A stretch of DNA of 64,000 bases, taken from contig CABJAE010000001.1 in NCBI GenBank assembly GCA_902363535.1, positions 127,382-191,381 of the forward strand. The letters run 5' to 3'. Numbering within the stretch: the first letter of the stretch is position 1; the number at the start of each line of letters is the position of its first letter. Source of the DNA: Peptoniphilaceae bacterium. Its GTDB lineage: Bacteria; Bacillota; Clostridia; Tissierellales; Peptoniphilaceae. Under the pieces are notes generated by a model. The model searched no databases. It was not told the origin of the DNA and saw nothing but the letters and a program-made list of their open reading frames with translations. Positions 9,302 to 18,346 of the stretch are shown one piece after another. The translations under genes were made by a program, and so were the position numbers.

Positions 9302-9970
9302 AAAGTTGAACCTAATCGAGTAAGCATTTCGCTTGTTCGATTTTGTTTTACATACTATTACTTCTATGCGGATTTCATGCGTTCACGGTACTCTTTCGGA
9401 CTTAAACCTCCTAACTTTTCTTTGATTCGGTCGTTGTTGTAGTAGCGGATAAAGTGTTCGATGGCTTGGACCAGTTCTTGCCGGCTTCGGTAGACGTGGT
9501 CTGCATAGATTTCTCTTTTCAGGACGCTGAAGAAGTTTTCCATGGGTGCGTTGTCGCAGCAATTGCCTTTTCTCGACATGCTTTGGAAGATGTGGTGTTC
9601 TTTCAGCATGGCTTGATAGGCGGTCATTTGGTAGCTCCAGCCACGATCGGAGTGAAAGGTGCGGCGGTAGGGGCAGGCGTTGGTAGCTGCATTCGCTCGT
9701 TCCGTAGCGTGTAATGTCTTTTATCTTAAACTCTACACTGTACGCACGTTTATTTCTAGAGCGCATTAAGCCTTCATCGCCAAAATGTTTGTAATTGTTG
9801 ACCCATTTCAAAATTTGCGAATTACCAACATGGTACTTTGATTCTAAGACACGGTAACTTGTCTTCCCGGACAAGTATTCTTCGACGATTTTCTTCTTCA
9901 ATTCATAACTGTATTTTGCCATTAAAAGACCCCCAAAGGTTGGGTTTCTTGGTCCAACTTTTGGGGGTCA
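9292..9970 (-). mobile_element. Internally deleted IS3-family element
   Basis: Two matching ends face each other: TGACCCCCATAAAGTTGAAC at 9292 and the reverse complement of TTGGTCCAACTTTTGGGGGT CA at 9949-9970, giving about 20-bp inverted repeats with a few mismatches. The element is only 679 bp, against roughly 1.2-1.5 kb for complete IS3-family members, because the middle is missing. No flanking target duplication is visible (ggag on the left, gtgc on the right), which fits loss of neighbouring DNA after insertion. It cannot move by itself. Confidence 0.85.
9364..9922 (-). pseudogene. IS3-family transposase remnant (orfA head joined to orfB tail)
   Basis: From 9922 the first 65-70 codons are an OrfA helix-turn-helix head (MAKYSYELKKKIVEEYLSGK). 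Near 9715 the sequence jumps into OrfB in a different frame: HSDRGWSYQ with the second catalytic Asp, then CDNAPMENFFSVLKRE with the catalytic Glu, ending at 9364 with PKEYRERMKSA. The end of OrfA and the OrfB part with the first catalytic Asp are gone. The OrfB piece alone could be read from an ATG at 9627 but would be inactive. Confidence 0.85.
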
Positions 9971-10379
9971 GTGCATGCCGTATGAGCTGCTTTTTTTACC
10001 GACATGATGGGAATGTTTCGATTCATGTCATTGATCCATGGTTGACAGCCTTCACCATTGTTTTCTATGAGCCGTGGCAACTCCTATGGATTTAGAATCC
10101 TCCATTCTCCCTGTTCTCTTTTATCGATTCCTCTTGCGTGTAGGCACCGGTCTTTCTCCCTACCTGATATTATTATAATAACATTTTTCAATTCCATTCT
10201 ATCTTTATAGGCTTCGCTTGTCAAAATTTTGTTTGATATGATTCCACCATCTTTCTCTTATTAAGTTCAAACTGTTTTATTCTTTTTATGCTATGCTGTT
10301 GCTTCACGTTTACGAACTGACGTGGCACATGATAGAAGAACATGCATTTAATCAATTGTCAAACCCGATTTTGCCCATC
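9971..10379. other. Non-coding stretch between two IS elements
   Basis: About 410 bp with stops in all frames, becoming very AT-rich after 10140. I see no intact gene, tRNA or clear terminator. It separates the broken IS3 remnant from the ISL3 element and is probably degraded DNA at the edge of the accessory region. The last eight bases before the ISL3 end (10380-10387) are its target duplication. Confidence 0.6.
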
Positions 10380-10387
10380 AAAAAAGG
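10380..10387. repeat. ISL3 target site duplication, left copy
   Basis: AAAAAAGG directly before the left inverted repeat; the same eight bases occur at 11766-11773 directly after the right one. Eight bp is the expected duplication length for the ISL3 family. Confidence 0.9.
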
Positions 10388-11765
10388 GGCTCTATAATAT
10401 CCATTGGGGAGTAATTCCTCAATGGATATTTTTGTGCAAAAAGATAGCACTTGTTTTCCCTATCACCTAAAATTAAATCACCACAACATAATAAAGGGGG
10501 GCAAACAAGTGCAAAACAATATTACCACATTACTTTTAGGAATCCAAGACGTCGAGGTTACCGCTGTTTTAGAAGAAAGACGGCTCATTACCATTGACTG
10601 CAAACCCGTTCATGATCGGGTTTGTCCTCACTGTGGCTCGACCCACGCTTGGGTCCACGATCACCGGAAGCAAGTGCTTCGGGACGCACCGATGCGCCGA
10701 AAGCACGTACTTCTGCGGGTTAAGAAGACACGGTATGATTGCAAGGATTGCGGGGCGCGCTTTGAGGCACCTCTTTCCTTTGCCGCCAAGGGCAAGCAGA
10801 TGACAAAGCGTTTAATTGCTTATGTGGTGGATGCTTTTCGGGATATTCGTTCTGTGTCGGAGTTGGCGCGGGAAGTGGGCATTTCAACGACGAGTATTTT
10901 CCGTATCGTGGCTTGTCTGTTTGTGCCCCGTCAACGGCTGCCTCGCGTCTTTTGCATCGACGAGTTTAAGGGCGATAGCGGCGGAAGCAAGTACCAAACC
11001 ACCTTGGCCGATGGAGAGGCCCATCGAATCATCGATATCCTTCCGACGCGCTACGGCAAGGATTTAGCCGCTTATTTCTCTTCCATTGATCGAGCGGAAC
11101 GACGCGGCGTCGAGATCTTTGTCAGCGATATGTGCGGCACCTTTAAAGGCGTGAGAGAAACCTTCTTTCCACAGAGTACCCATGTCATCGACCGCTACCA
11201 TTTCATCCGTCAAGTCCATTGGGCCTTGGAAAATGTGCGGAAGCGGGAACAGAAACGGATGACGGCGACGGAAAGAAAATGGTTTAAACGAAGCCGCAGT
11301 CTACTGAAAAAGCCGGCTAAAGACCTTACAGAGGCGGAAAAAGGTCTCGTCGCCACCATGCTCGAAAAGAGTGATGCCATTCGAACCGCCTACGTCCTAA
11401 AAGAAGGCTTTTACACCTACGTCCTTTCTCGGAACGACAAAGAAACCGCCGCCACCGCTCTTTCAAAGTGGATGGAAGAGGCAAAGAAAGGCGGGCAAAA
11501 GGAATGGCGCTACTGCTTACGTGCCTACAACAACTGGTTTGAGGAGATCACCAACAGCTTTGATTACCCGTGGAGTAACGGCTACGTAGAAGGAACGCAC
11601 AACAAGATCAAGACCGTGAAGCGCGTCGCCTTTGGGATGCAAAACTTTCATCATTTTCGAACCAAATTACTCTTCGTTTGTTCAAAAGATCGGTGATGGA
11701 TGGCTTTTAGGAAAACAAAAAGGAGCCTAGTTTTCACTAGACTCCCCAATGGTTGACATAGAACC
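10388..11765 (+). mobile_element. Complete ISL3-family insertion sequence
   Basis: 1378-bp element with 25-bp imperfect terminal inverted repeats: GGCTCTATAATATCCATTGG at 10388-10412 and, on the other strand, GGTTCTATGTCAACCATTGG at 11765-11741, both running on into GGAGT. One transposase gene fills the interior. Perfect 8-bp AAAAAAGG target duplications flank it, so the insertion is fairly recent. It landed in the T-tract of the nifJ terminator. A second copy, slightly diverged and inverted, begins at 63727. Inner hairpins lie near both ends (10396-10430 and around 11721-11744). Confidence 0.95.
10509..11696 (+). CDS. ISL3-family transposase
   Basis: DDE transposase of 395 aa that moves the surrounding element. 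The N-terminal zinc ribbon shows CPHCGSTHAW and then CKDCGARF; a helix-turn-helix (SVSELAREVGISTTSIFRIV) follows, then the ISL3 catalytic core with FCIDEFKGD, EIFVSDMCGTF and the C-terminal SNGYVEGTHNKIKTVKR, which carries the catalytic Glu. I chose the GTG at 10509 because a gggggg ribosome site lies seven bases upstream and the protein then begins VQNNITTLLLGIQD, as usual for the family; an ATG at 10404 would begin inside the inverted repeat. The reading frame is intact. Confidence 0.93.
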   Translation: MQNNITTLLLGIQDVEVTAVLEERRLITIDCKPVHDRVCPHCGSTHAWVHDHRKQVLRDAPMRRKHVLLRVKKTRYDCKDCGARFEAPLSFAAKGKQMTKRLIAYVVDAFRDIRSVSELAREVGISTTSIFRIVACLFVPRQRLPRVFCIDEFKGDSGGSKYQTTLADGEAHRIIDILPTRYGKDLAAYFSSIDRAERRGVEIFVSDMCGTFKGVRETFFPQSTHVIDRYHFIRQVHWALENVRKREQKRMTATERKWFKRSRSLLKKPAKDLTEAEKGLVATMLEKSDAIRTAYVLKEGFYTYVLSRNDKETAATALSKWMEEAKKGGQKEWRYCLRAYNNWFEEITNSFDYPWSNGYVEGTHNKIKTVKRVAFGMQNFHHFRTKLLFVCSKDR

Positions 11766-11800
11766 AAAAAAGGACCAAGCCTATGGCCTGGTCCTTTTTT
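11766..11800 (-). terminator. nifJ terminator, interrupted by ISL3 insertion
   Basis: Stem GGACCAAGCC (11772-11781) with GGCCTGGTCC (11785-11794), one mismatch, flanked by runs of six A and six T, so it can work both ways. It lies 18 bp after the nifJ stop. The AAAAAAGG on its far side is the ISL3 target duplication, which means the element inserted into this terminator while regenerating the full hairpin and T-run. Confidence 0.88.
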
Positions 11801-11817
11801 GATCTATTGGAATGAGA

Positions 11818-14800
11818 TTAGCCGTTTAAACGTTCGTAGCTTTCGTAGCGTTCTTTGGCGTTTCTTTCAGCTGCTTCGTAGAGTGCTTCTGCACGTTCGG
11901 GGAACAGCTTCTTCAAGGACGTGTAACGAACTTCGCCTTCGAGGAATTCTCTGTAAGGTTTCGTCGGTGCCTTGGAGTCTAAGCTGAAGGGGTTCTTGCC
12001 TTCATCTTTGAGGGTCGGGTTGTATCTGTACAGGTGCCAGTAACCGGTATCCACTGCTTTCTTTTCTTCTGCGATGGAAACGCCCATACCTTGGCGAATG
12101 CCGTGGTTGATACAGGGTGCGTAAGCGATTACTAAGGACGGTCCGTTGTAAGCTTCAGCTTCCTTAATGGCCTTGAGGGCTTGGTTCTTGTCGGCGCCGA
12201 TGGCGATTTGTGCGACGTAAACGTAGCCGTAGCTGGTCATCATGAGGCCTAAGTCTTTCTTGCGAACTTCCTTACCGTTGGATGCGAATTTTGCAACTGC
12301 AGCCGTCGGGGTAGCCTTGGAGGATTGACCACCGGTGTTGGAGTAAACTTCGGTATCGACAACCATGACGTTGATGTTTTCGCCACTGGCCAATACGTGG
12401 TCTAATCCGCCATAGCCGATGTCGTATGCCCAACCGTCACCGCCGAAGATCCATTGCGACGGTTTGATTAAGACGCGTTTCATGCTGTTGATGGAAGCCA
12501 AGAGCTTGTCTGCTTCAGCATTGCCGGTCTTCTTGTCGAGTAAGGGAAGAATCTTGGCAGCAGCTGCCTTGGTCACTTCGTAGCTGTCGGAGTCTTCTAA
12601 CCAAGCGTCGAATGCTTTGGCGATTTCTTCGTCAGCGCCTAATTCCTTGAATTCTTCCATGTGTTTCTTAATGGTTGCTCTTTGTTGATCCACTGCAACC
12701 TTCATGCCGTAGCCGTATTCTGCGTTGTCTTCGAACAAGGAGTTCGCCCAAGAGGGACCTTGGCCCTTGTCATTGGTGCAGTAAGGCATACTCGGTGCGG
12801 AACCGCCCCAGATCGAGCTACAACCCGTTGCGTTTGCAATCATCATGTGATCGCCGAAGAGTTGAGTCACTAATTTGATATAGGGAGTTTCACCACAGCC
12901 TGCACAAGCGCCGGAGAATTCCAGGTGAGGCATGTGGAATTGCGAGTTCTTAACATTGTCTGCAGGAATTTGATCTTGTTTGGAAGATACGGTTTCTGCA
13001 AATTTCCAGTTGGCTTCTTGTTTTTCGAATTCTTCTTCGAAGGGTACCATGACAAGTGCTTTTTCCTTTGCGGGGCATACTTGTGCACAGTTACCGCAAC
13101 CGGTACAGTCGAGGGGAGAAACTTGAATGCGATATTCGAAGCCTTCCAGACCCTTACCGTTGGGTTTCTTCGTTTCGAAAGCTGCCGGTTTCTTTGCTGC
13201 TTCTTCTTCGTCTAATAAGAAGGGACGAATAACAGCGTGGGGGCAGACGAAGGAACATTGGTTACATTGGATACAGTTATCGATTTGCCATTGAGGAACG
13301 TTCACTGCGATGCCGCGTTTTTCGTATCTGGACGTACCGGACATGAAGGTACCGTCTTCCATGCCTTGGAATGCGCTGACGGGAAGGTCGTTACCTTCTT
13401 GGCGCGTCATGGGAACGAGGATGTCGTTAATGAATGCCGGTGCACCTTCGATTTCGTGGGATTCGGTTTCGCTTAAGCTTGCCCATTCCTTCGGATAATC
13501 TACTTTGTGCGCAGCGTTCATACCTGCATCAACGGCAGCGTAGTTCATGTTGACGATGTCTTCGCCCTTGTGGCCGTAGTCTTTGACGATGGCTTCTTTT
13601 AATTTTTCTGCGGCAACATCTTCGGGAAGTACTTCGGAAAGTTTGAAGAATGCTGCTTGCATAACCATGTTGGTACGGTTGCCCAAGCCGACTTCGCCTG
13701 CGATCTTGGTTGCGTTGATGATGTAGAAATCTACCTCATTTTCAGCAATGGAACGTTTTAAGCTTGCGGGAAGATTTTCTTCCAATTCAGCTTCATCCCA
13801 GGTGGTGTTCAATAAGAAGGTACCGCCTTTTTTGATGCCGCGAAGCAGGTCGTATTGGTGTACGTAGGATTGCTTGGAGCAGGAGATGAAGTTTGCGGAA
13901 GTCAACAGGTACGTGGACGTAATCTTGTTGTTACCGAAACGTAAGTGAGACATGGTAACGCCACCGGATTTCTTCGAGTCATAGTCGAAGTAACCTTGTG
14001 CGTACATATCGGTGCCGTCGCCGATGATCTTGATGGCGCTCTTGTTTGCACCGACGGTACCGTCAGAACCGAAGCCCCAGAATTTGCAACCGATGGTTCC
14101 TTCCGGTTCGGTTTCGATAAATTCGTCGACATCCAAGGATAAGTTGGTGACGTCGTCAACGATACCGATGGTGAAACCTTCTTTCGGTTCGCTAGCACGC
14201 AGGTTCTTGTAAACTGCGAGGATTTGAGACGGGGTGGTGTCCTTGCTGCCTAAGCCGTAGCGGCCGCCGATGATAACCGGGCGATCGTCGCGGTCATAGT
14301 ACATGTCTTTAACATCGAGCATTAAGGGTTCAGCCATTGCGCCTTTTTCCTTGGTGCGATCTAAGACAGCCACTCTCTTGACGCTCTTCGGCATGATGTC
14401 GAGGAAGTGTTTCTTGGAGAAGGGACGATAGAGGTGAACTTTCAGTACACCGACTTTTTCGCCCTTTGCATTTAAGTAGTCGACAACTTCTTCAATGGTT
14501 TCGGTGACGGAACCCATTGCTACGATGACGTCTTCTGCGTTTTCATCGCCGTAGTAGTTAAACAGTCCGTAGTTTCTGCCGGTTAATTCGGAGATTTGTT
14601 TCATGTAATCTTCCGTAATACCGATGATGTCCGTGTAGAAGTGGTTGGAAGCTTCTACTTCTTGGAAGTAAATGTCGGGGTTTTGTGCCGTACCGCGTAC
14701 TTCGGGATCTTGGGGAGCCAAAGCACGTGCTCTGAATGCATTGACTGCGTCCATGTCGACGAGTTTTGCCAAGTCGTCGTATTCGAGCACTTCGATTTTT

Positions 14801-15342
14801 TGGATTTCGTGGGACGTACGGAAACCGTCGAAGAAGTGAACGAAGGGGACGCGGCCTTTGATTGCGGACAAGTGAGCAACGCCGGCTAAGTCCATGGCTT
14901 CTTGTACGGAACCGGATGCAAGTAATGCGAAACCGGATGCGCGAGCAGCCATAACGTCTTGGTGGTCACCGAAAATGCTCAGCGCGTGGCTGGCTAATGC
15001 ACGAGCTGCAACGTGGAATACGCCGGGAAGCAATTCCCCTGCAATCTTGTACATGTTCGGGAGCATCAGGAGAAGACCTTGAGATGCGGTGTAGGTCGTG
15101 GTCAAGGCACCTGCTTGAAGTGCACCGTGTACGGCACCTGCTGCGCCGGCTTCGGATTGCATTTCCTTTACAGATACTTCGTTGCCGAAAATATTCTTTC
15201 TGTGATTGCTTGCCCAGGCATCAATATGTTCTGCCATCGGGGATGAGGGCGTGATCGGGTAGATGCACGCCAGGTCAGAGAACGCATAAGCCACGTGCGC
15301 GGCCGCTGTGTTCCCGTCCATTGTTTTCATCGTCTTTGCCAT
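11818..15342 (-). CDS. nifJ: Pyruvate:ferredoxin (flavodoxin) oxidoreductase
   Basis: Single-chain PFOR of 1174 aa that turns pyruvate and CoA into acetyl-CoA, CO2 and reduced ferredoxin; cytoplasmic. Domains in order: pyruvate-binding N-terminus (DGNTAAAHVAYAFSDLACIY, TPSSPMAEHID), transketolase-like and gamma domains, a two-cluster ferredoxin domain near residues 690-760 (CIQCNQCSFVCPHA and CTGCGNCAQVCPAK), and the thiamine-diphosphate domain (SGACAGCGETPY, GDGWAYDIGYGGLDH). Length matches the usual 1170-1190. A ggaggt site precedes the ATG at 15342. It stands alone between its own promoter and terminator. With the Rnf genes at 35.9-40.9 kb it forms the ferredoxin-based energy chain of this anaerobe. 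Confidence 0.97.
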   Translation of the reverse strand: MAKTMKTMDGNTAAAHVAYAFSDLACIYPITPSSPMAEHIDAWASNHRKNIFGNEVSVKEMQSEAGAAGAVHGALQAGALTTTYTASQGLLLMLPNMYKIAGELLPGVFHVAARALASHALSIFGDHQDVMAARASGFALLASGSVQEAMDLAGVAHLSAIKGRVPFVHFFDGFRTSHEIQKIEVLEYDDLAKLVDMDAVNAFRARALAPQDPEVRGTAQNPDIYFQEVEASNHFYTDIIGITEDYMKQISELTGRNYGLFNYYGDENAEDVIVAMGSVTETIEEVVDYLNAKGEKVGVLKVHLYRPFSKKHFLDIMPKSVKRVAVLDRTKEKGAMAEPLMLDVKDMYYDRDDRPVIIGGRYGLGSKDTTPSQILAVYKNLRASEPKEGFTIGIVDDVTNLSLDVDEFIETEPEGTIGCKFWGFGSDGTVGANKSAIKIIGDGTDMYAQGYFDYDSKKSGGVTMSHLRFGNNKITSTYLLTSANFISCSKQSYVHQYDLLRGIKKGGTFLLNTTWDEAELEENLPASLKRSIAENEVDFYIINATKIAGEVGLGNRTNMVMQAAFFKLSEVLPEDVAAEKLKEAIVKDYGHKGEDIVNMNYAAVDAGMNAAHKVDYPKEWASLSETESHEIEGAPAFINDILVPMTRQEGNDLPVSAFQGMEDGTFMSGTSRYEKRGIAVNVPQWQIDNCIQCNQCSFVCPHAVIRPFLLDEEEAAKKPAAFETKKPNGKGLEGFEYRIQVSPLDCTGCGNCAQVCPAKEKALVMVPFEEEFEKQEANWKFAETVSSKQDQIPADNVKNSQFHMPHLEFSGACAGCGETPYIKLVTQLFGDHMMIANATGCSSIWGGSAPSMPYCTNDKGQGPSWANSLFEDNAEYGYGMKVAVDQQRATIKKHMEEFKELGADEEIAKAFDAWLEDSDSYEVTKAAAAKILPLLDKKTGNAEADKLLASINSMKRVLIKPSQWIFGGDGWAYDIGYGGLDHVLASGENINVMVVDTEVYSNTGGQSSKATPTAAVAKFASNGKEVRKKDLGLMMTSYGYVYVAQIAIGADKNQALKAIKEAEAYNGPSLVIAYAPCINHGIRQGMGVSIAEEKKAVDTGYWHLYRYNPTLKDEGKNPFSLDSKAPTKPYREFLEGEVRYTSLKKLFPERAEALYEAAERNAKERYESYERLNG

Positions 15343-15380
15343 TTGAACCTCCTAATTTAACAACATTTTCCTATGACTCA

Positions 15381-15408
15381 ATTATATCAGTCATAAATTG
15401 AAATTCAA
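15381..15408 (-). promoter_or_regulatory. Promoter of nifJ
   Basis: Minus-strand -35 TTGAAT (15403-15408), 16-bp spacer, and a consensus TATAAT (15381-15386) preceded by TGA, which makes an extended -10. It lies about 40 bp before the nifJ start codon. Confidence 0.75.
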
Positions 15409-15496
15409 GTCGTTGACCGAAGTATTCAATATTTCGATATGTTAAAAAACAAACAATTAGTTTTTCGCTAAATGTTGTTGCCGGCGCAATAATTTT

Positions 15497-16441
15497 TTAA
15501 TGGTTGAGTTTATTTTTTTCGATGGAATCCAACACCCTTTGATTCAGTGCTTCCGCCGCATTGTAGCCCATTTCTTTCTGTTTGAAGTTCCTCGTTGCGA
15601 TTTCGATAATCATGGATGTGTTGCGGCCGGTGCGCATGGGGATTTCGATCTTGGGCACGGATTTTCCCAAGATTTCAATTTTATCGTCTTCCATACCCAA
15701 TCGGTTATAATCGGCGAAATCATCCCATTGGGTCAGTTCGATAACTAGTTCCACTTCTTTTTCCTCCATGATGCAACCGATACCAAAGAGGCGCTCCACG
15801 TCGATGATGCCGATGCCCCGGATTTCCATAAAGTGGCGGGTGATTTTCGGCGAGGTGCCGATGAGGCGATTGTCCAACATGCGGATGAGGACGGAGTCGT
15901 CGGCGATGAGTTTGTGGCCGCTGACGATGAGATCCAGGGCGGTTTCCGACTTGCCGATGCCGCTTTCGCCGGTGATTAACACGCCCACGCCGTAGATGTC
16001 GAGGAGAATGCCGTGTTTTCGAATGGAGGGAGCCAGAGCCCGCTGCATATAGGTGATGATTTTGTAAAGGGCGATGCTCGTGGAGTCGGCGGTGCGCAAA
16101 ATGGTGCAGTTGTTTTTGCCGGCGTAGGTCAGCATTTCCGGGAAGACTTCTTGGTTTTTGGTGATGATCAGCACGGTGATCTTGTGTTCGAAGAAGGTCT
16201 TCAGTCGCAAATCCCGCACTTTCGGATCCAAGCCTTTTAAATAGCACCACTCGGCGCCGCCGATGACCTGAATGCGATCGGCGACAAATTTCGTGTAGAA
16301 GCCGCAGAGTTGCAGGCCGGGTCGATTGCATTCCGAGGAATACAGGCGGACGGTGCGGGTATTGTCCGCCAGTTGAATGACTTCGTAGTCGTTGTCTGCG
16401 ATCAGCTGTTGCACGCTGACGCTTTGTTTTTTATTGCTCAT
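15497..16441 (-). CDS. hprK: HPr kinase/phosphorylase
   Basis: Bifunctional enzyme of 314 aa that adds and removes phosphate on Ser46 of HPr, the core of carbon catabolite control in Firmicutes. Residues 158-165 are the P-loop GESGIGKS; His143 lies in the RKHGILLDIYGVGVLITG stretch that is nearly invariant; DDSVLIR and MEIRGIGIIDV are the following family motifs. Normal length. It overlaps the end of uvrC by 11 bp, with a ggaggt site inside uvrC, so it is co-transcribed. HPr itself is not in the window. Confidence 0.95.
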   Translation of the reverse strand: MSNKKQSVSVQQLIADNDYEVIQLADNTRTVRLYSSECNRPGLQLCGFYTKFVADRIQVIGGAEWCYLKGLDPKVRDLRLKTFFEHKITVLIITKNQEVFPEMLTYAGKNNCTILRTADSTSIALYKIITYMQRALAPSIRKHGILLDIYGVGVLITGESGIGKSETALDLIVSGHKLIADDSVLIRMLDNRLIGTSPKITRHFMEIRGIGIIDVERLFGIGCIMEEKEVELVIELTQWDDFADYNRLGMEDDKIEILGKSVPKIEIPMRTGRNTSMIIEIATRNFKQKEMGYNAAEALNQRVLDSIEKNKLNH

Positions 16442-18296
16442 CTTTACCTCCGTGAAAGTGGTCGTACAGGGATTGTGCCGCAGCTTTCGTCATGCCGTCC
16501 ACCGACGCGAGGCTCTCCACATCGGCGGCTTTTATTTTCGAAAGGGATTGAAAGGCCTGCATCAGGGCCTGTTTGCGCTTGGGCCCGATGCCCGGGATTA
16601 CGTCCAGCTCCGACTGAAAGCTCGACTTGGACCGCAGGCTCCTATGATAGGTAATGGCGAAGCGGTGGGCTTCTTCTTGAATTTGGTAGGTGAGGCGATA
16701 AATCGGGGAATTTTTTGCCACGCGAATCTCTTCTTTATTGAAGTAAATGCCCCGGGTCTTGTGAAAGTCGTCTTTGACGAGGCCCGCCACGGGAATGTCT
16801 AAATTCAATTCTTCCAAGACGCTTAGGGCCTGGGTCACCTGCCCCTTTCCTCCGTCCATAAAGATCAGATCGGGGAATTTCGCGAAGCCTTTGCTCTCCC
16901 CGAGGCCGGCCTTTTCTCTCAGGCCCCGCTTAAAGCGGCGGGTGAGCACTTCCCGTAAGGATGCGTAATCGTCGGGCCCCACCACGTCTTTTATGCGAAA
17001 ACGGCGATAATCCGTCTTCTTAGGCAAGCCGTCTTCAAAAACCACCATGGAACCCACGGATTCCACGCCGGAAATATTGGAGATATCGTAGGCTTCGATG
17101 CGCTGAAGGACGCCTTCCATACCCAAGGCTTCCTGCAATGCTTCCAGTGTATTCTCCACGGTTTTTTGTTTCGTGCGCATTTGATCGGAATGCTTGTCCA
17201 ACATGTCGATGGCGTTTTTTCTGACCATGGTCATGATCTGCTTCTTCTCGCCGATTTTCGGCACCACCACATGGACATTGGCGCCTTTTTTCTCCGTGAG
17301 CATGGCCTCGATTAATTCCCGCTCGTCGAAGTATTCGTGAACGTAGAGCTTGCCGGGAATGTAGGCGGTGCCGTGGTAAAACTGGGTGATAAAGGCTTTT
17401 AAAAGTTGCCCCGGGCTGTCGCCGTAGGGATTTTCCATAAAGAAATGTTCCCGGCCCATGTTTTTTCCCCGGCGGAAGAAGAAAATTTGGATGCACACGT
17501 CCCGTCCCTGTGCCGCGAGGCCAATGACGTCGAATTCGTCGTCTTTTCCCGCCGCCGTAATGCGCTGCTTTTCCGTCAAGGTATCGAGGGCCTGAAGCTT
17601 GTCCCGAATGGCCGCCGCCTTTTCAAATTCCAGGGCCCTGCTTGCCGCTTTCATCTCCTCTTCCAATTCGTCGATAAAAGGCACTTTCTTGCCGTCGAGA
17701 AAATCCTCGATGCCTGAAATGTAGCCGGTGTAATCGTCGGCGGATACGGCGCCGATGCAGGGGCCGGCGCAGCGATGAATGTGGTAGTTTAAACAGGGTC
17801 GCACCACGGGATTGGGCTTGGACAGATCCAGCTTGCAGTTTCTTAAGGGAAAGCGCTCGTGGAGAATGTCGATGGCGGAATTTACCGCCAAGACGTCGGG
17901 AAAGGGACCGTAGTAGCGGGCGCCGTCTTTAAGAATGCGCCGCGTCTTCATGAGCCGGGGAAAGGGCTCGTTGGTTACTTTAATGTAGGGGTATTGCTTG
18001 TCGTCGCGAAGCAAGATATTGTACTTGGGCAAGTATTCTTTGATTAAATTGGATTCCAGAATCAAGGATTCCAATTCGCTTGAGACGATGATGTATTCGA
18101 AGTCTTCGATGTGGGCGACCATGCTTCGCACTTTCTTGTCTTTTTTCCCGTAGGACCCGAAGTACTGCCGCACCCGTTTTTTTAAATTTTTCGCCTTTCC
18201 CACGTAAATAATCTGATCCAGTTTGTTCTTCATTAAGTAGACGCCGGGATCGTCGGGCAAGGTCTTTAATTTTTCTCGTATGGCTACCTGACTCAT
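16431..18296 (-). CDS. uvrC: Excinuclease ABC subunit C
   Basis: 621-aa nuclease of nucleotide excision repair; it cuts on both sides of a lesion marked by UvrAB. N-terminal GIY-YIG domain (DDPGVYLMKNKLDQIIYVGK), UVR motif around residues 205-240, RNase H-like C-terminal nuclease (AYDISNISGVESVGSMVVF, FMDGGKGQ), and a C-terminal helix-hairpin-helix pair (VIPGIGPKRKQALMQAF). Length is standard. An aggag site is seven bases before the ATG. It follows the comEA terminator by about 20 bp and is followed by hprK. Confidence 0.97.
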   Translation of the reverse strand: MSQVAIREKLKTLPDDPGVYLMKNKLDQIIYVGKAKNLKKRVRQYFGSYGKKDKKVRSMVAHIEDFEYIIVSSELESLILESNLIKEYLPKYNILLRDDKQYPYIKVTNEPFPRLMKTRRILKDGARYYGPFPDVLAVNSAIDILHERFPLRNCKLDLSKPNPVVRPCLNYHIHRCAGPCIGAVSADDYTGYISGIEDFLDGKKVPFIDELEEEMKAASRALEFEKAAAIRDKLQALDTLTEKQRITAAGKDDEFDVIGLAAQGRDVCIQIFFFRRGKNMGREHFFMENPYGDSPGQLLKAFITQFYHGTAYIPGKLYVHEYFDERELIEAMLTEKKGANVHVVVPKIGEKKQIMTMVRKNAIDMLDKHSDQMRTKQKTVENTLEALQEALGMEGVLQRIEAYDISNISGVESVGSMVVFEDGLPKKTDYRRFRIKDVVGPDDYASLREVLTRRFKRGLREKAGLGESKGFAKFPDLIFMDGGKGQVTQALSVLEELNLDIPVAGLVKDDFHKTRGIYFNKEEIRVAKNSPIYRLTYQIQEEAHRFAITYHRSLRSKSSFQSELDVIPGIGPKRKQALMQAFQSLSKIKAADVESLASVDGMTKAAAQSLYDHFHGGKDEQ

Positions 18297-18316
18297 GACA
18301 CGCTCCTGGAAACTAG

Positions 18317-18346
18317 CAAAAAACTGACCCCGTCGGTCAGTTTTAA
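18317..18346 (-). terminator. Terminator after the obgE-comEA operon
   Basis: Stem ACTGACC/GGTCAGT with flanking A/T runs (18318-18344), read on the minus strand as AAAACTGACC-GACG-GGGTCAGTTTTTT. It overlaps the comEA stop codon and separates that operon from uvrC. Confidence 0.8.

Noticed and set aside
9971..10095. Possible continuation of the cut TetR gene beyond the IS
   Set aside because: Translation on the minus strand beyond 9970 shows stops and no helix-turn-helix pattern, so the missing N-terminus is not there.
12661..15254. Several long plus-strand frames opposite nifJ
   Set aside because: They are antisense frames that arise from the codon bias of the GC-richer gene; none has a ribosome site or family likeness.
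11818..15342. nifJ as a sign of nitrogen fixation
   Set aside because: The name is historical; in a fermentative anaerobe this enzyme oxidises pyruvate, and no nif genes are present.
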